In this document: positions 48,101-56,713 of the stretch, in pieces
How the letters are laid out: each line of letters opens with the position of its first letter
Position numbering within the stretch: the stretch's first letter is position 1
Source: Albugo candida
Taxonomy: Eukaryota > Oomycota > Peronosporomycetes > Albuginales
Length of the DNA: 64,000 nt
Reading direction: 5' to 3'
NCBI GenBank assembly: GCA_040437565.1
Contig: JBDOQK010000044.1
Location: forward strand, 186,001-250,000
The notes under the pieces: model-generated
The model's database searches: none
Told to the model about the DNA's origin: nothing
What the model saw: only the letters and a program-made list of their open reading frames with translations
Position numbers and translations under genes: made by a program

Positions 48101-49681
48101 AAGAAACTTGACAGTTGTCATCGACACATAAAGCGATATTGGAATCAATTGGTACAATAAAAGGAAATAGTAGAAAACCATTTGCACCGTCTGCTTCCAA
48201 CTGATGGAAATACTTTGATTATTCGCCACTGGAAGGTACCACAACCTTCCCAAAATACTTGTCTGCCAGATTCTGTTCACAAGCGCTGCTGCAACGCAAG
48301 CACAGAGTAAAAAACCGCAGAGCCAAAGAATCATTCGATTGATCATATGAAGCAAATCGCTTGTTTTTAAAGGAGCTGCACTTGTACTTTGCATTATTTT
48401 GGTATCATTGCCAGTGTTCAAAACCACTCCGTAAACCCATTCTGTGTTTCTTAATGTACATCCACGCAGTAGGATGTTCTTCATACTGATCGGTGAGACT
48501 TCTGTGCCGCATTCTTGACTCAATGCGATTTCTACTTTGCCCGTAAATTTGCTGATGTAAGGATTTGGGTCTTCGTATTTGACGTTTCCATTCAGAAGCA
48601 TGAGCTCTGACGGATTCACAAGCGAGCTCATTGTTGCCGGAATTGCTTGTCGAAGTTTCAAATTTGTTTCTCCATCCAAACTTTTCGTTTCCACATAACA
48701 AATTCCACTTGCGGCTTCGCCAACAGGCTCATTAACTGAAAGAATCAAAACGTCTGCCGGAATGATTTCACGATTCAGAATTTGAACGATATCGCCGACT
48801 CGAACTTCAGACCAGAGAGAGTCTACAAAATGACCGTTTTTAATGATATGACAATTGCGAGAATTTGCCTCTTTGTCGGCTTTATGTCGTCTCCGATCTT
48901 CCATAATTGCAAAAATCGCATCGATGCTCAGCACTGTGATCAAAACGGGAGCATTGGTCGGGTACCCGTACGTGTTACTGATACTTTTCACTGATTGTAA
49001 AATGCAAACGACGAGGAAAAAAAAGTTGGCCATTTTTGTGAAGCTTTGATACAGAAATTTCGGCAGAAATGTGAAAATCGTAAATTTCGATGTAATAATC
49101 ACGTTTGAAATAGTCGCATAAGGAGCGTTTCTCAATGGATCGTTAAAAAAGATCTGTCGACCCGATTGCGACTGCGTATTACTTTTCACATCTTTTGCAA
49201 TCTCGCTTGAGCAGACCGAGTTTGAGCATCGTTTTGTAGCTTCCGAAAGAGGTCTACCGGCAGAAATATGATTACCGCCACCTTTCAGGTCCGAAGAATT
49301 GAATTCGCAATTCGACCCGAGAGGATTTAATCCGTGATCTTCTCGACTTGATGCCCCAATATTGTCTTCGATGCTAGGAATCTTCGTATGTGTATACCCA
49401 TGCCGTCTTGCATTAAGTCGATCTAGCATGGAAGTGGGATTCTTTTCTCGAGCATCATCAGGTTTCAGAGAAGATTCTTGTGATGAAGTCGATTGTCTAG
49501 CTGGTGGATTAGGCAGAACAGGTAAGTTGTCCTGCGGTGCAGAGTTAACACTTGATAGACTTCCTAGGATAGCTGGACTATCACAAGTTGGAAGAGCAGC
49601 GTGATCCGCAGAAGATGGCGATGACAGATCACCGAGTAACTCTTGTACTTCATGACTAGTAGAAGCCCCACGATGGCTCAT
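45113..49681 (-). CDS. P4-type ATPase, phospholipid flippase
   Basis: P4-ATPases move phospholipids to the cytosolic leaflet using ATP. One uninterrupted frame of 1,522 residues shows all landmarks. These are the actuator 'DGET' at 336-339, the P4-specific 'PISLY' at 514-518 in membrane segment 4, the phosphorylated Asp567 in 'DKTGTLTRN' and the 'GDGAND' loop at 995-1000 followed by 'VGIGISGQEGMQA'. A run of hydrophobic segments to about residue 1,300 completes the core. The N-terminal ~190 residues are Ser-rich and disordered, and the C-terminal ~220 residues are a soluble Ser/Gln-rich tail, so it is longer than the usual 1,100-1,350. It probably needs a CDC50 partner (family knowledge). There is no intron. 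A bidirectional promoter is unlikely because the upstream gene points the same way. Confidence 0.96.
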   Translation of the reverse strand: MSHRGASTSHEVQELLGDLSSPSSADHAALPTCDSPAILGSLSSVNSAPQDNLPVLPNPPARQSTSSQESSLKPDDAREKNPTSMLDRLNARRHGYTHTKIPSIEDNIGASSREDHGLNPLGSNCEFNSSDLKGGGNHISAGRPLSEATKRCSNSVCSSEIAKDVKSNTQSQSGRQIFFNDPLRNAPYATISNVIITSKFTIFTFLPKFLYQSFTKMANFFFLVVCILQSVKSISNTYGYPTNAPVLITVLSIDAIFAIMEDRRRHKADKEANSRNCHIIKNGHFVDSLWSEVRVGDIVQILNREIIPADVLILSVNEPVGEAASGICYVETKSLDGETNLKLRQAIPATMSSLVNPSELMLLNGNVKYEDPNPYISKFTGKVEIALSQECGTEVSPISMKNILLRGCTLRNTEWVYGVVLNTGNDTKIMQSTSAAPLKTSDLLHMINRMILWLCGFLLCACVAAALVNRIWQTSILGRLWYLPVANNQSISISWKQTVQMVFYYFLLLYQLIPISLYVSMTTVKFLQAQFISWDLEMYHEETDTPAIVRSMELNEELGQISYIFSDKTGTLTRNVMEFRKVCINGVSYGSGTTEVGRAARARARASGQAEKDEFVTEEPPSTTPYVNFVDPKLFKLLENNCDPENKVQHEKAIQFFEHLAICHTVIPERLESGEIRLSASSPDEQALVAGAGFMGFKFQTRSVGRAVVNILGKEQVFQVLEVLEFNSTRKRMSVIVRKPNGELVLYTKGADMMVYPRLKADVDTAAKHVQEKTKEYMELYADEGLRTLAIACKPLAEAAYKKWKRQYDDAISDISEMERRKEGKSNAIDNLMEEIECDLELLGATAIEDKLQDGVSSCLTRLLAAGINVWMLTGDKEETAINIGYACSLLDNSVTQSVFNCTSYPTEEVLRKKLIYVTSEHEERLLQQETAKIALIIDGEALELALRPSTADYLMKFARHCSVVICNRVSPAQKAEMVRLVRLSLPHLRTLAIGDGANDVAMIQAAHVGIGISGQEGMQAVNSSDYAIAQFRFLERLLLVHGRWNYRRISKLVLYMFYKNITLVMAQYLYGFLSGASGSKLYWEFAVQVYNIFFTGLPILVTGVLDQDFPAAYSVKYPVLYQRGLQRMDFNLYQFFRWVSAAVYESIVIFLVTILGYRTVYTDESRVEFGMCAFTLTVLVVNCKIWLIAETWNWLSITCWLASIFAWFCIAHIGTTVENFASVNINYDEFGSFVPTANSNVYMMLLFVGTCIALLRHFTWKQYERMFNPTAVQILQQQVGKSSRCISVHELETQTLSLSMMSNDIVIMDIEKPSLEEEELSQSQLRRLRIAEKVNSGAPVSMQSEKNAMRMDGVTTIDEDQETDYYDGLLKLKMRKRTQREQKMPLIGGIDEDATRDVSLKEPRAESSLCTPSTGFQLLGQQNASDLSAARQQSVASYSTSYSASVYNASFNDNGASYYPDAPFRLNKASLPNSRRTTGFAFSCDEETTLAESYIASSTLDKAHAVPTAFRNSITRGKFSQ

Positions 49682-50473
49682 TTTTTACCTAAGATTACTC
49701 GATGTGATTCAGGCTGGTAGTTGTACACTTGTACTATGGAACCACCTCCCATCTGACTATATAAATAGGATTGTAAATATAACCCCCAGCTATAGTCTGT
49801 CTCCCGCTTGGCTGCGACTCTCCCGTAATCTTCACATTATAGACAATCAGCCTCGCGGCTTATGATCTACACTAAATACCTATTCCGATCAGTCACAGGT
49901 GGTGATCTTTAAGCTTAATTAATCGTTTGTTTCCGCTATCTCTCCGACGCGAATGCCTTTAATACTTTTCAGATGTATTGGAAACCTGCTGAGTTACGGT
50001 CTTCATTGTTTTAGACGATGGAAATGTTAGAGTGAGACTTATTAAAACTCACGTGTCGCCACGTATTTACAACTACCCAACATATAGACGTAAAGTGATC
50101 CATCTCAGAAACCTCTTAATGTTCGTCTTTTAGATATTATCCATTCGCATTTGCGCCAACACAGCGCAGAGAATAGCTGTCGCTATAGTACGTGTATAGA
50201 GAGAGATCCGCTCCTCTTTGGGTATTGCCATTCTGATGCGATGCATTGACACGCGTACGAGAAATCCGTTGAAGGAAACAGAAATTGCACACAGAAACGA
50301 TAATAAAATACGTTTATAGATATACAATCCGGTGAATGAGAGACACGTTGTGCTCTGCGCATTGATCGCATTGCCATACCGTTTAATCGAATTGCGATGT
50401 GATTGTTTAAGTCGGTAAATGCACAGAGAAACGAAAAAATAGCAGAAAACCGCTTCAAAAGGATTGTATTGCA
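49682..50473. other. Intergenic between P4-ATPase and glycosyltransferase
   Basis: About 800 bp that should hold the P4-ATPase promoter and the 3' end of the glycosyltransferase. A hydrophobic minus-strand frame of 114 codons starts with ATG at 50,474, overlapping the glycosyltransferase stop as TGATG, and runs to 50,130 ('MQYNPFEAVFCYFFVSLCIY'). I cannot assign it. In a nucleus such an overlap is probably 3' untranslated sequence by chance. Confidence 0.4.
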
Positions 50474-52179
50474 TCAATTCTCAGTCAATAATTCGCTTTT
50501 TTTTGCTATGTTCTCCATTGCAAATGTTTGTATAATTTTCATTTTGTGAAGAAAAAAATTGGTGTCAAAAGCGTACTGTTTTTTTGCTTCTTGTGACATC
50601 ATTTCGCGTTCTTTTGCCGATGTTTTCGAAACAAGTCGAGTCACAGCCTCACAGATTTCCGACGAATGAACATTTGCTGCGATACCTGGAGCATTCTTCA
50701 AGCCAAAAAGAACTCCATATTTTCCTCCTAACAATTGCTTCTCAGAGCTTTCATTCAAGACAGGAATCAAGATCCCTGATGTTGAGGTAACGAGTTCATT
50801 CATAGGCGGTGCATTCGATGTTATAATAACTCCTCCTGCTGCTCTTGCTTGGTTAATATAGTGTCCATAACCTTCCATCTTGCTGGGGCAAAGAAAGAAT
50901 GCCGAATGTGCTAATAGATCGCTGTAATCTCTGGACGATAAATCCTTCGTATACAGCTTGTAATTCGAATGATTTGTGCGTCTCCATGGGTATCGAGATA
51001 AAGCTTCCCATCTTAAAAGCTCCGGATCCAAGAAAATGTCGAGCGACGGCATCGAAGAATCTCTCTCCCAGCAAGAACATATTCTGTGTGTGTTCTTCTG
51101 GCAACTCCCTCCAGGCGTATGGGTAATTTGCACATTGTCAAAGTCTTTTTCAATACTGTTCACGAGGGATCGAGATATAGTAGCGATATTTGATGTCGTA
51201 TGTCGTGTGTAGAAAACGACTGTGCTTCGTGGATTTCCATTTTGCTGATACCATTTCGTGATACGTTGATACGCGTCGACAGTTTTGGCTAGAACGACAT
51301 TCGATCGCCACAAATGTTCAGCATTCAATTCATACATTTCGATATTTGGCATCAAGTAAATGGGTCTCTCCTGCCACTTTTCCATCTCGTTTAATCTGTC
51401 CCAATAATGATTGAAGAACAACACAGCTGTCGACGGACATATCTCAAAATACGTGAGATTTCTGTCATCCGCTGCATCATAAAAAGTCTCAGTGAACACC
51501 CAGCGCGGTAAAAGTCGCGTTTTGAGTCCTATGAAATGCTTCAACTTCAGCCCGATACGTGATGAATTAATAGTAGGATCCTACCTCGTAGATACGCGAG
51601 GGCGTCCTCACAATACCCGTGGCCCCTTAGACCTTCTGGGAAGTACACATCAATCGCCGAGCAGTCTCTTAATACTGAAAGCAAAGCCGAGTCGTTCTTA
51701 AAAACCAATGCGTCTGTAAAAGAACTTTCCATTTGCATTTGAATCGGTGTGATCGATCGGATGATAGCGTCTTTTTTAGTCATACAAATTTGCTGCAATT
51801 TTGCAAAGTATAGCGATTCTCCAAACGGCAATTCGTTCGTCCAATTCGTTTTCATAAGCGCTTTCGGATACAATTCGATGCGCCTATCCCAATCCAAAAG
51901 CGAAGTGTGAAGCGGTACGTCATACGTTCTCTCATCCAATACTTTCCGCAGCTCTTTTTCCGCAACTGAGTCGGAAAACGTGCCATTAAGTGGGAGATAG
52001 AGATCTATTGGAGGTGGATTCGTTTCATGGAATTCATACGCTGTCAAAGGTTCCGATGGGATTGTAAAGTAGAAAGAGGAGAGATTATATACTGTAATGA
52101 CAATCAAACACGTCAAAATGAGATATGTTCGATGGCGCTGAAAGCTTCGCCATAGAAATTTTGACGAGTTTTCTGTCAT
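50474..52179 (-). CDS. Type II membrane glycosyltransferase, GT-B/GT4-like
   Basis: Two exons, 52,179-51,585 and 51,528-50,474, joined by a 56-bp intron (GTAGGA...TTTCATAG) that restores 'AYLRG-LKTRLLPRW', give 549 residues. Residues ~17-37 are a single membrane anchor ('YLILTCLIVITVYNLSSFYF') after a short basic cytosolic tail, the layout of a Golgi or ER type II enzyme. The lumenal part has several N-glycosylation sites. Its C-terminal half has a GT4-like donor-site loop, 'FFLCPSKMEGYGHYINQARA', then 'GGVIITSNAPPMNELV'. The second acidic residue of the usual E-x7-E is not obvious, so activity and sugar are unknown. Its start is divergent from the MORN gene, 313 bp away. Confidence 0.8.
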
Positions 52180-52213
52180 CGATTTACGATTGTGTTGTTA
52201 ATTGACAGGAAAA

Positions 52214-52248
52214 GGTCTCAGGTCTCAGGTCTCAGGTCTCAGGTCTCA
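52214..52248. repeat. (GGTCTCA)5 microsatellite in a divergent promoter
   Basis: Five perfect tandem copies of the 7-mer ggtctca lie 35 bp upstream of the glycosyltransferase start and within the 313-bp region shared with the MORN gene. Such a repeat can change length by slippage, but no function is shown. Confidence 0.95.
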
Positions 52249-52492
52249 GTTTACGTCTTTCGGTGCTAAAGAGACACGGAATCGATCAATTTGGCCAATC
52301 GAAACGGATCGCATTGACGCCTTTTTAACGGAATAAGGCTTTGAGGTTTCGGTGCTTTGTACTGTACATAATAAGAACATTTATACTTAGATTTCGAATG
52401 TAAACGAAAAATCGGATGTTTTTAGTATGCAATTCCGTTACTTTGCGGCTTGTTAGCGTTCAGAGTCTTTGTAAATAAGTGAATGTAGTTGA

Positions 52493-54655
52493 ATGCTTTC
52501 CAGTCTTATCGTAACGTATGAAGGATCAGCGCTGTCCTGCGATACGATTGACTTGACATACCGCTCAGCGTCTGCAAAGTCGGACAGTGCAAAGGACGTA
52601 GTTCTTATACGTTACCAGCGGCGATCGGGTGAGAGCGAGTCGTTGAAAAGTGTGTTACACGGACAAGGAAAAGTACTTTTCTGCACAGGTCTTTGCTATG
52701 AAGGGCACTTTGTGTACGGTAAAATGCACGGGCAAGGGCGGATGGAGTGGCCTAATGGCGCTCTATATGAAGGTGAGTTTGTTGCCAATATGATACAAGG
52801 AAAAGGGACGTTTACATGGCCAAATGGAAATCAGTATTCGGGCCACGTCAAAGCAGGGATACGACATGGAAAAGGAAGCTTTACTTTCAAAAGAGATGTG
52901 AATGGACCAAAGCCCGAACAATTAAATTTGGAAGAGGAAGTCAAATGCCAAATATGTCATTACGACGGTGAATGGAAAGAAGGGCTTTATGACGGGTGGG
53001 GCACACTTATTTATGATGTAGACGCACATCTTAGATACGAAGGAACGTTCGTACGAGGCAAACGCCACGGGCACGGAATTATATGCTATGCCAATGGAAA
53101 TTGGTACGAAGGTGCTTGGGCCGATGACCAGAAAAGCGGGTTTGGAGTCATGACATGGAAAACTGTCAAGCAATCATTGAGAAACACGGACGTATTAAAG
53201 TCTCACGCATTAGTCACACTGGAAAAGTATGAAGGTGAATGGAAAAACGATGTTCAGGACGGTATCGGTCGACTTGTCTATTTTCCAAGTGTCTCAGAAG
53301 GAGAGAATGTGCCCGATCCATCCTTCTCTTTGTGCAATTGGTATCAGGGTGAGATGAAGGAAGGCCTCCGCCATGGAATCGGGGTCTTCCACTATGAAAA
53401 TGGCTCGAGGTATGAAGGCGAATGGCAGTATAATGTTAAACATGGTTTGGGAATTTTTGTATCAGAAGATGGTCGCATCACTGTCGCACGATATCGACGA
53501 GATCACAATATCGAAGTGATCCATTCCAGTGCTTGTTCAATTCCTACAACGAATGCCGCCATGCTGGGTGGTCTCCCACTCTACATTGACGATCTCGGCG
53601 AAATTAACGCAATTTGGCGAAAATCATTAGTGAATGCGACACTCCGCTACAATGCCGACCTCAGCTCTTTGTATCGGACGTACAGCACCGAATTGAATGA
53701 TGAAATGAGTCGAAATCCACGACCTATGATGACGACTTCAGAATGTAGAGGTCTACTGCAGGATGCACAATTCGATTGCACCGAAGGTCATTTTGAAAGA
53801 TTGCTGAATCAAGTACGAAAATCCCAACGGAAACAGGCTGTAGCATCGTTTACAAAGTCTGTGGAAGGATCGAGCCTCATTCAGTCTTTGATCAAAGTCA
53901 TTCGATACTGTCAGGCAGTTCAATGGCACACTCCGATTGTGTCGATGAAATCGGTCATTTTGTATCGCGAATTTGTGGAGCTTTTGATTCGATTCACTTA
54001 TTACGAAAAAACAGAGAACTTGAGACTTTTTCATTCTGAGCCGACGTCTCTGCCGGAGGTATTCACACAATTTATTGAGCAGAGACTCTGTCCTTTGCAA
54101 AGTATCCGAAAGAAAGAAAGTGTTTTGCGAAAGCGATTGAAAAGCGTATCAGTGCAAAGAGTTCTTAAAAAGCACACAAATTCTCTCACAAAAGCGTTTG
54201 AATATTGTTATGAAAAACAATGTCCGATGCGCGTGCGAGAAACAGCCAAAGAGATGGAAATTGAGGAAGAGGAATTACTGTTTTTGGTTTGTGATAAAAC
54301 CGTATCAATTCGATCGCTTTTGGAGTTCCTAGTACAATTTAAAATACCAAGCAAAATGGAGCCATTTTTGGTCCAACAAATGACTCAAAAAGTTGGAAAT
54401 GTTTTATTTTGTCATAAGAGCGAGTGCAATGCGACTGAAAGCGCGTGTCAATGGATCAAAGATTTCTGCTTATCCGACCGATTGTCTCGCACGGATTTTG
54501 AAGAGGTGATAGCAGTAGTTGCATTCGATTCAATGAACAGCGGTGAATCCTCATCCGATTCACAATTTGCTGCAATTTTGGACGCCTTCATTGCAACTGA
54601 ATTCACACATTTTTCCATCGGAATGGAACCGGGTACCGTACCTTCCAGAATGTGA
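52493..54655 (+). CDS. MORN-repeat protein, radial-spoke RSPH10B-like
   Basis: A single-exon frame of 720 residues. Residues ~65-345 hold about nine MORN repeats of the type 'YEGHFVYGKMHGQGRMEWPN', 'RYEGTFVRGKRHGHGIICY' and 'RYEGEWQYNVKHGLGIFV', spaced about 23 residues with two insertions. The C-terminal ~360 residues are helical and non-repetitive, with 'VILYREFVELLIRFTYYEK' resembling the post-MORN part of radial-spoke head protein RSPH10B. That would fit a flagellated zoospore, but other long MORN proteins share this layout, so the name is tentative. MORN repeats bind membranes or partners (family knowledge). The next gene (TAPT1) starts only 34 bp downstream on the same strand. Confidence 0.85.
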   Translation: MLSSLIVTYEGSALSCDTIDLTYRSASAKSDSAKDVVLIRYQRRSGESESLKSVLHGQGKVLFCTGLCYEGHFVYGKMHGQGRMEWPNGALYEGEFVANMIQGKGTFTWPNGNQYSGHVKAGIRHGKGSFTFKRDVNGPKPEQLNLEEEVKCQICHYDGEWKEGLYDGWGTLIYDVDAHLRYEGTFVRGKRHGHGIICYANGNWYEGAWADDQKSGFGVMTWKTVKQSLRNTDVLKSHALVTLEKYEGEWKNDVQDGIGRLVYFPSVSEGENVPDPSFSLCNWYQGEMKEGLRHGIGVFHYENGSRYEGEWQYNVKHGLGIFVSEDGRITVARYRRDHNIEVIHSSACSIPTTNAAMLGGLPLYIDDLGEINAIWRKSLVNATLRYNADLSSLYRTYSTELNDEMSRNPRPMMTTSECRGLLQDAQFDCTEGHFERLLNQVRKSQRKQAVASFTKSVEGSSLIQSLIKVIRYCQAVQWHTPIVSMKSVILYREFVELLIRFTYYEKTENLRLFHSEPTSLPEVFTQFIEQRLCPLQSIRKKESVLRKRLKSVSVQRVLKKHTNSLTKAFEYCYEKQCPMRVRETAKEMEIEEEELLFLVCDKTVSIRSLLEFLVQFKIPSKMEPFLVQQMTQKVGNVLFCHKSECNATESACQWIKDFCLSDRLSRTDFEEVIAVVAFDSMNSGESSSDSQFAAILDAFIATEFTHFSIGMEPGTVPSRM

Positions 54656-54689
54656 TATTCGTATAGCTGTTTACGGTAATGAAAATATA

Positions 54690-56617
54690 ATGACGCAAGC
54701 GGTATCACCTGCCAAAGTATCTGCTGATGCATCGTGTTTTCCACTGCCTAAAAACTCCAAACCACCTCGAGACGGACCAAAACGTAACCGCAGCGTGTCC
54801 ATATCGATTATTTCGTGCCACCACCGTCGGCTTCCAAAACTTAAAACACGAAATCGAATGAAAAAACTACAGCTCCAAACACCTCAATCTTGCAATGAAT
54901 ATAACGACTCCACATCGACCTGCAGTAGTCCTACTCCGCCTAATCGCAACATAATAAGACATTCTTTCTCACAGTCAGCTGATACTCCAACTCGAGCGTC
55001 AGAGTCACAACTTCGAAATGCAATTCCAATGGAGCCAAAATCCACGCAGCCGCATCTTTTTTCTTTGGCAGATTTCATATATAAAGAGATTTTTGGTATT
55101 TACGATATCAAAGCGATCGACGGAGTCCACCAAGAGCGCGTCCAAAACTTTTTAACGATTCCATTTCACCTCGAATCAGTATGGCAATCATCTGACTCTC
55201 TGATTCCATCTTTTAATTATCTGATTCTCTGGATAGCTGATGATATTTGGGATATTTCTCGCAATGGACAGCTTTCTGTTCATTTTCACATACCTTCCAA
55301 TGCGTTTGTTCTTTGGATTCGGCTCTATTTTCGCTTCAAGTTCTCATATTCAGCGATTTTGTCGAACACATTTGTATGACGTTATGGTCGCTTGGCTTCT
55401 CCTTATTGGCGTCTTTGTCTTATTACAAGTCGATATGTCACGTGTATATCACGCCATCCGTGGGCAAGCAATGATCAAACTCTACGTTCTCTTTACAATG
55501 ATCGAAGTAAGCTGAAATTTATACTTACAGGCGTGAGGCCTTAGGCCCCGGCTTTTGAGTTTGACCGATTTTACATGGTAGATATTCGATCGGTTGTTCT
55601 GTTCGCTCGGTCAAGACATACTGGATTCACTGTATTACACTGCGAGATTCCAACCAAATCGCGTGATTCGCTTATTATTGGAATTCATTGTCGCCAGTCT
55701 TTATGTCGATATCCTCTCACAAAATTTCATTTTTTCGATACGGACCTCATTTGAATGTTTTCTTGACCACATTTCTACTTTTGCATTCGTTACTACTGTT
55801 TGTACAGGTCGTTACCGTCCATGTCGCCATCAATTCGAGTAATTCCTCGCTGTTGACGCTGTTAATTTCCAACAATTTCGCGGAATTAAAGGTACAATTT
55901 TTTGGTCTATTGATACGACTTCCAATTAAGTTATTCGTTTTGGCGGCAGAGCTGTGTGTTTAAGAAATTCGAAGAGCAAAACCTGTTTCAAGTGAGCTGT
56001 AGCGATATTGTGGAACGCTTCAAATTACTTCTTTTCCTCGTACTCATTCTGCTTCAATCAATGACACGCGACGCATTTTACGGAACGGTATGAAAACATT
56101 GCTTTCTCCTTAAGCTTTTACACACTCACAATCCACAAAGGCGATGGTAATGCTTGCAGAAATGGTCATTGACTGGCTCAAACACGCTTTCATCACGAAA
56201 TTCAATCAGATCTCACCGCTTGTGTACTCGAAATTCACGACCATTTTGTGTCACGATCTCACCGGCTGGCAAAACTCCAACACGATTCTAGATCATACGC
56301 ATCACGTGTCAAAGCGTCTGGGTCTACTATCCTTGCCTCTGGCTTGTGTGGTGATTCGAATGCTATTGAAAACAATGTGTTCCCGATTCAAACAAAATCC
56401 CTTCAACAGCGATGTATCCGATCCATTGGAAATACCTCATGGAATCGCGGCATTTGACATTCTCATTGCACCACTACTCGCAACTTGGAGCTACCTTCCA
56501 AGTATCCTCATCTTTTTCGTATCATTTCTCTGTCTGGCAGCTCTGAAAATGCTTTTGAGCTTATCGCTTTTCATTTTCGCCATAAACGCCAAACAAATTA
56601 ATTCACAGAAATCGTAA
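54690..56617 (+). CDS. TAPT1: TAPT1-family multi-pass membrane protein
   Basis: TAPT1 (DUF747) proteins are ER or cilium-base membrane proteins; plant POD1 belongs here. Exons seen are 54,690-55,178, 55,237-55,506, 55,582 onward, a segment ending at 55,891, 55,950-56,087 and 56,141-56,617, with introns of 53-75 bp. Landmarks in order are 'SLADFIYKEIFGIYDI', 'LMIFGIFLAMDSFLFIFTYL', 'IRGQAMIKLYVLFTMIE', 'DRLFCSLGQDILDSLYY', 'LLISNNFAELK', 'VFKKFEEQNLFQVSCSDI', 'EMVIDWLKHAFITKFN' and 'LGLLSLPLACVVIRML'. The junction between about 55,650 and 55,760 is not resolved: the reading frame shifts by one, and no canonical GT-AG intron of sensible size fits. The Ser/Pro-rich N-terminus (~130 residues) is variable in this family. 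Confidence 0.92.
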
Positions 56618-56713
56618 AACCAAATGCGTTTATATTTTTTCTACAGAAATTTCGTACAGCAATTGGGTCCTATCAAAGAATTTCTAACAATCAATTGATA
56701 CAATTTTTGCTCT

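Noticed and set aside
50130-50477. A hydrophobic frame whose start overlaps the glycosyltransferase stop.
   Set aside because: Coupled starts are not expected in nuclear genes; no family match; more likely 3' untranslated sequence.
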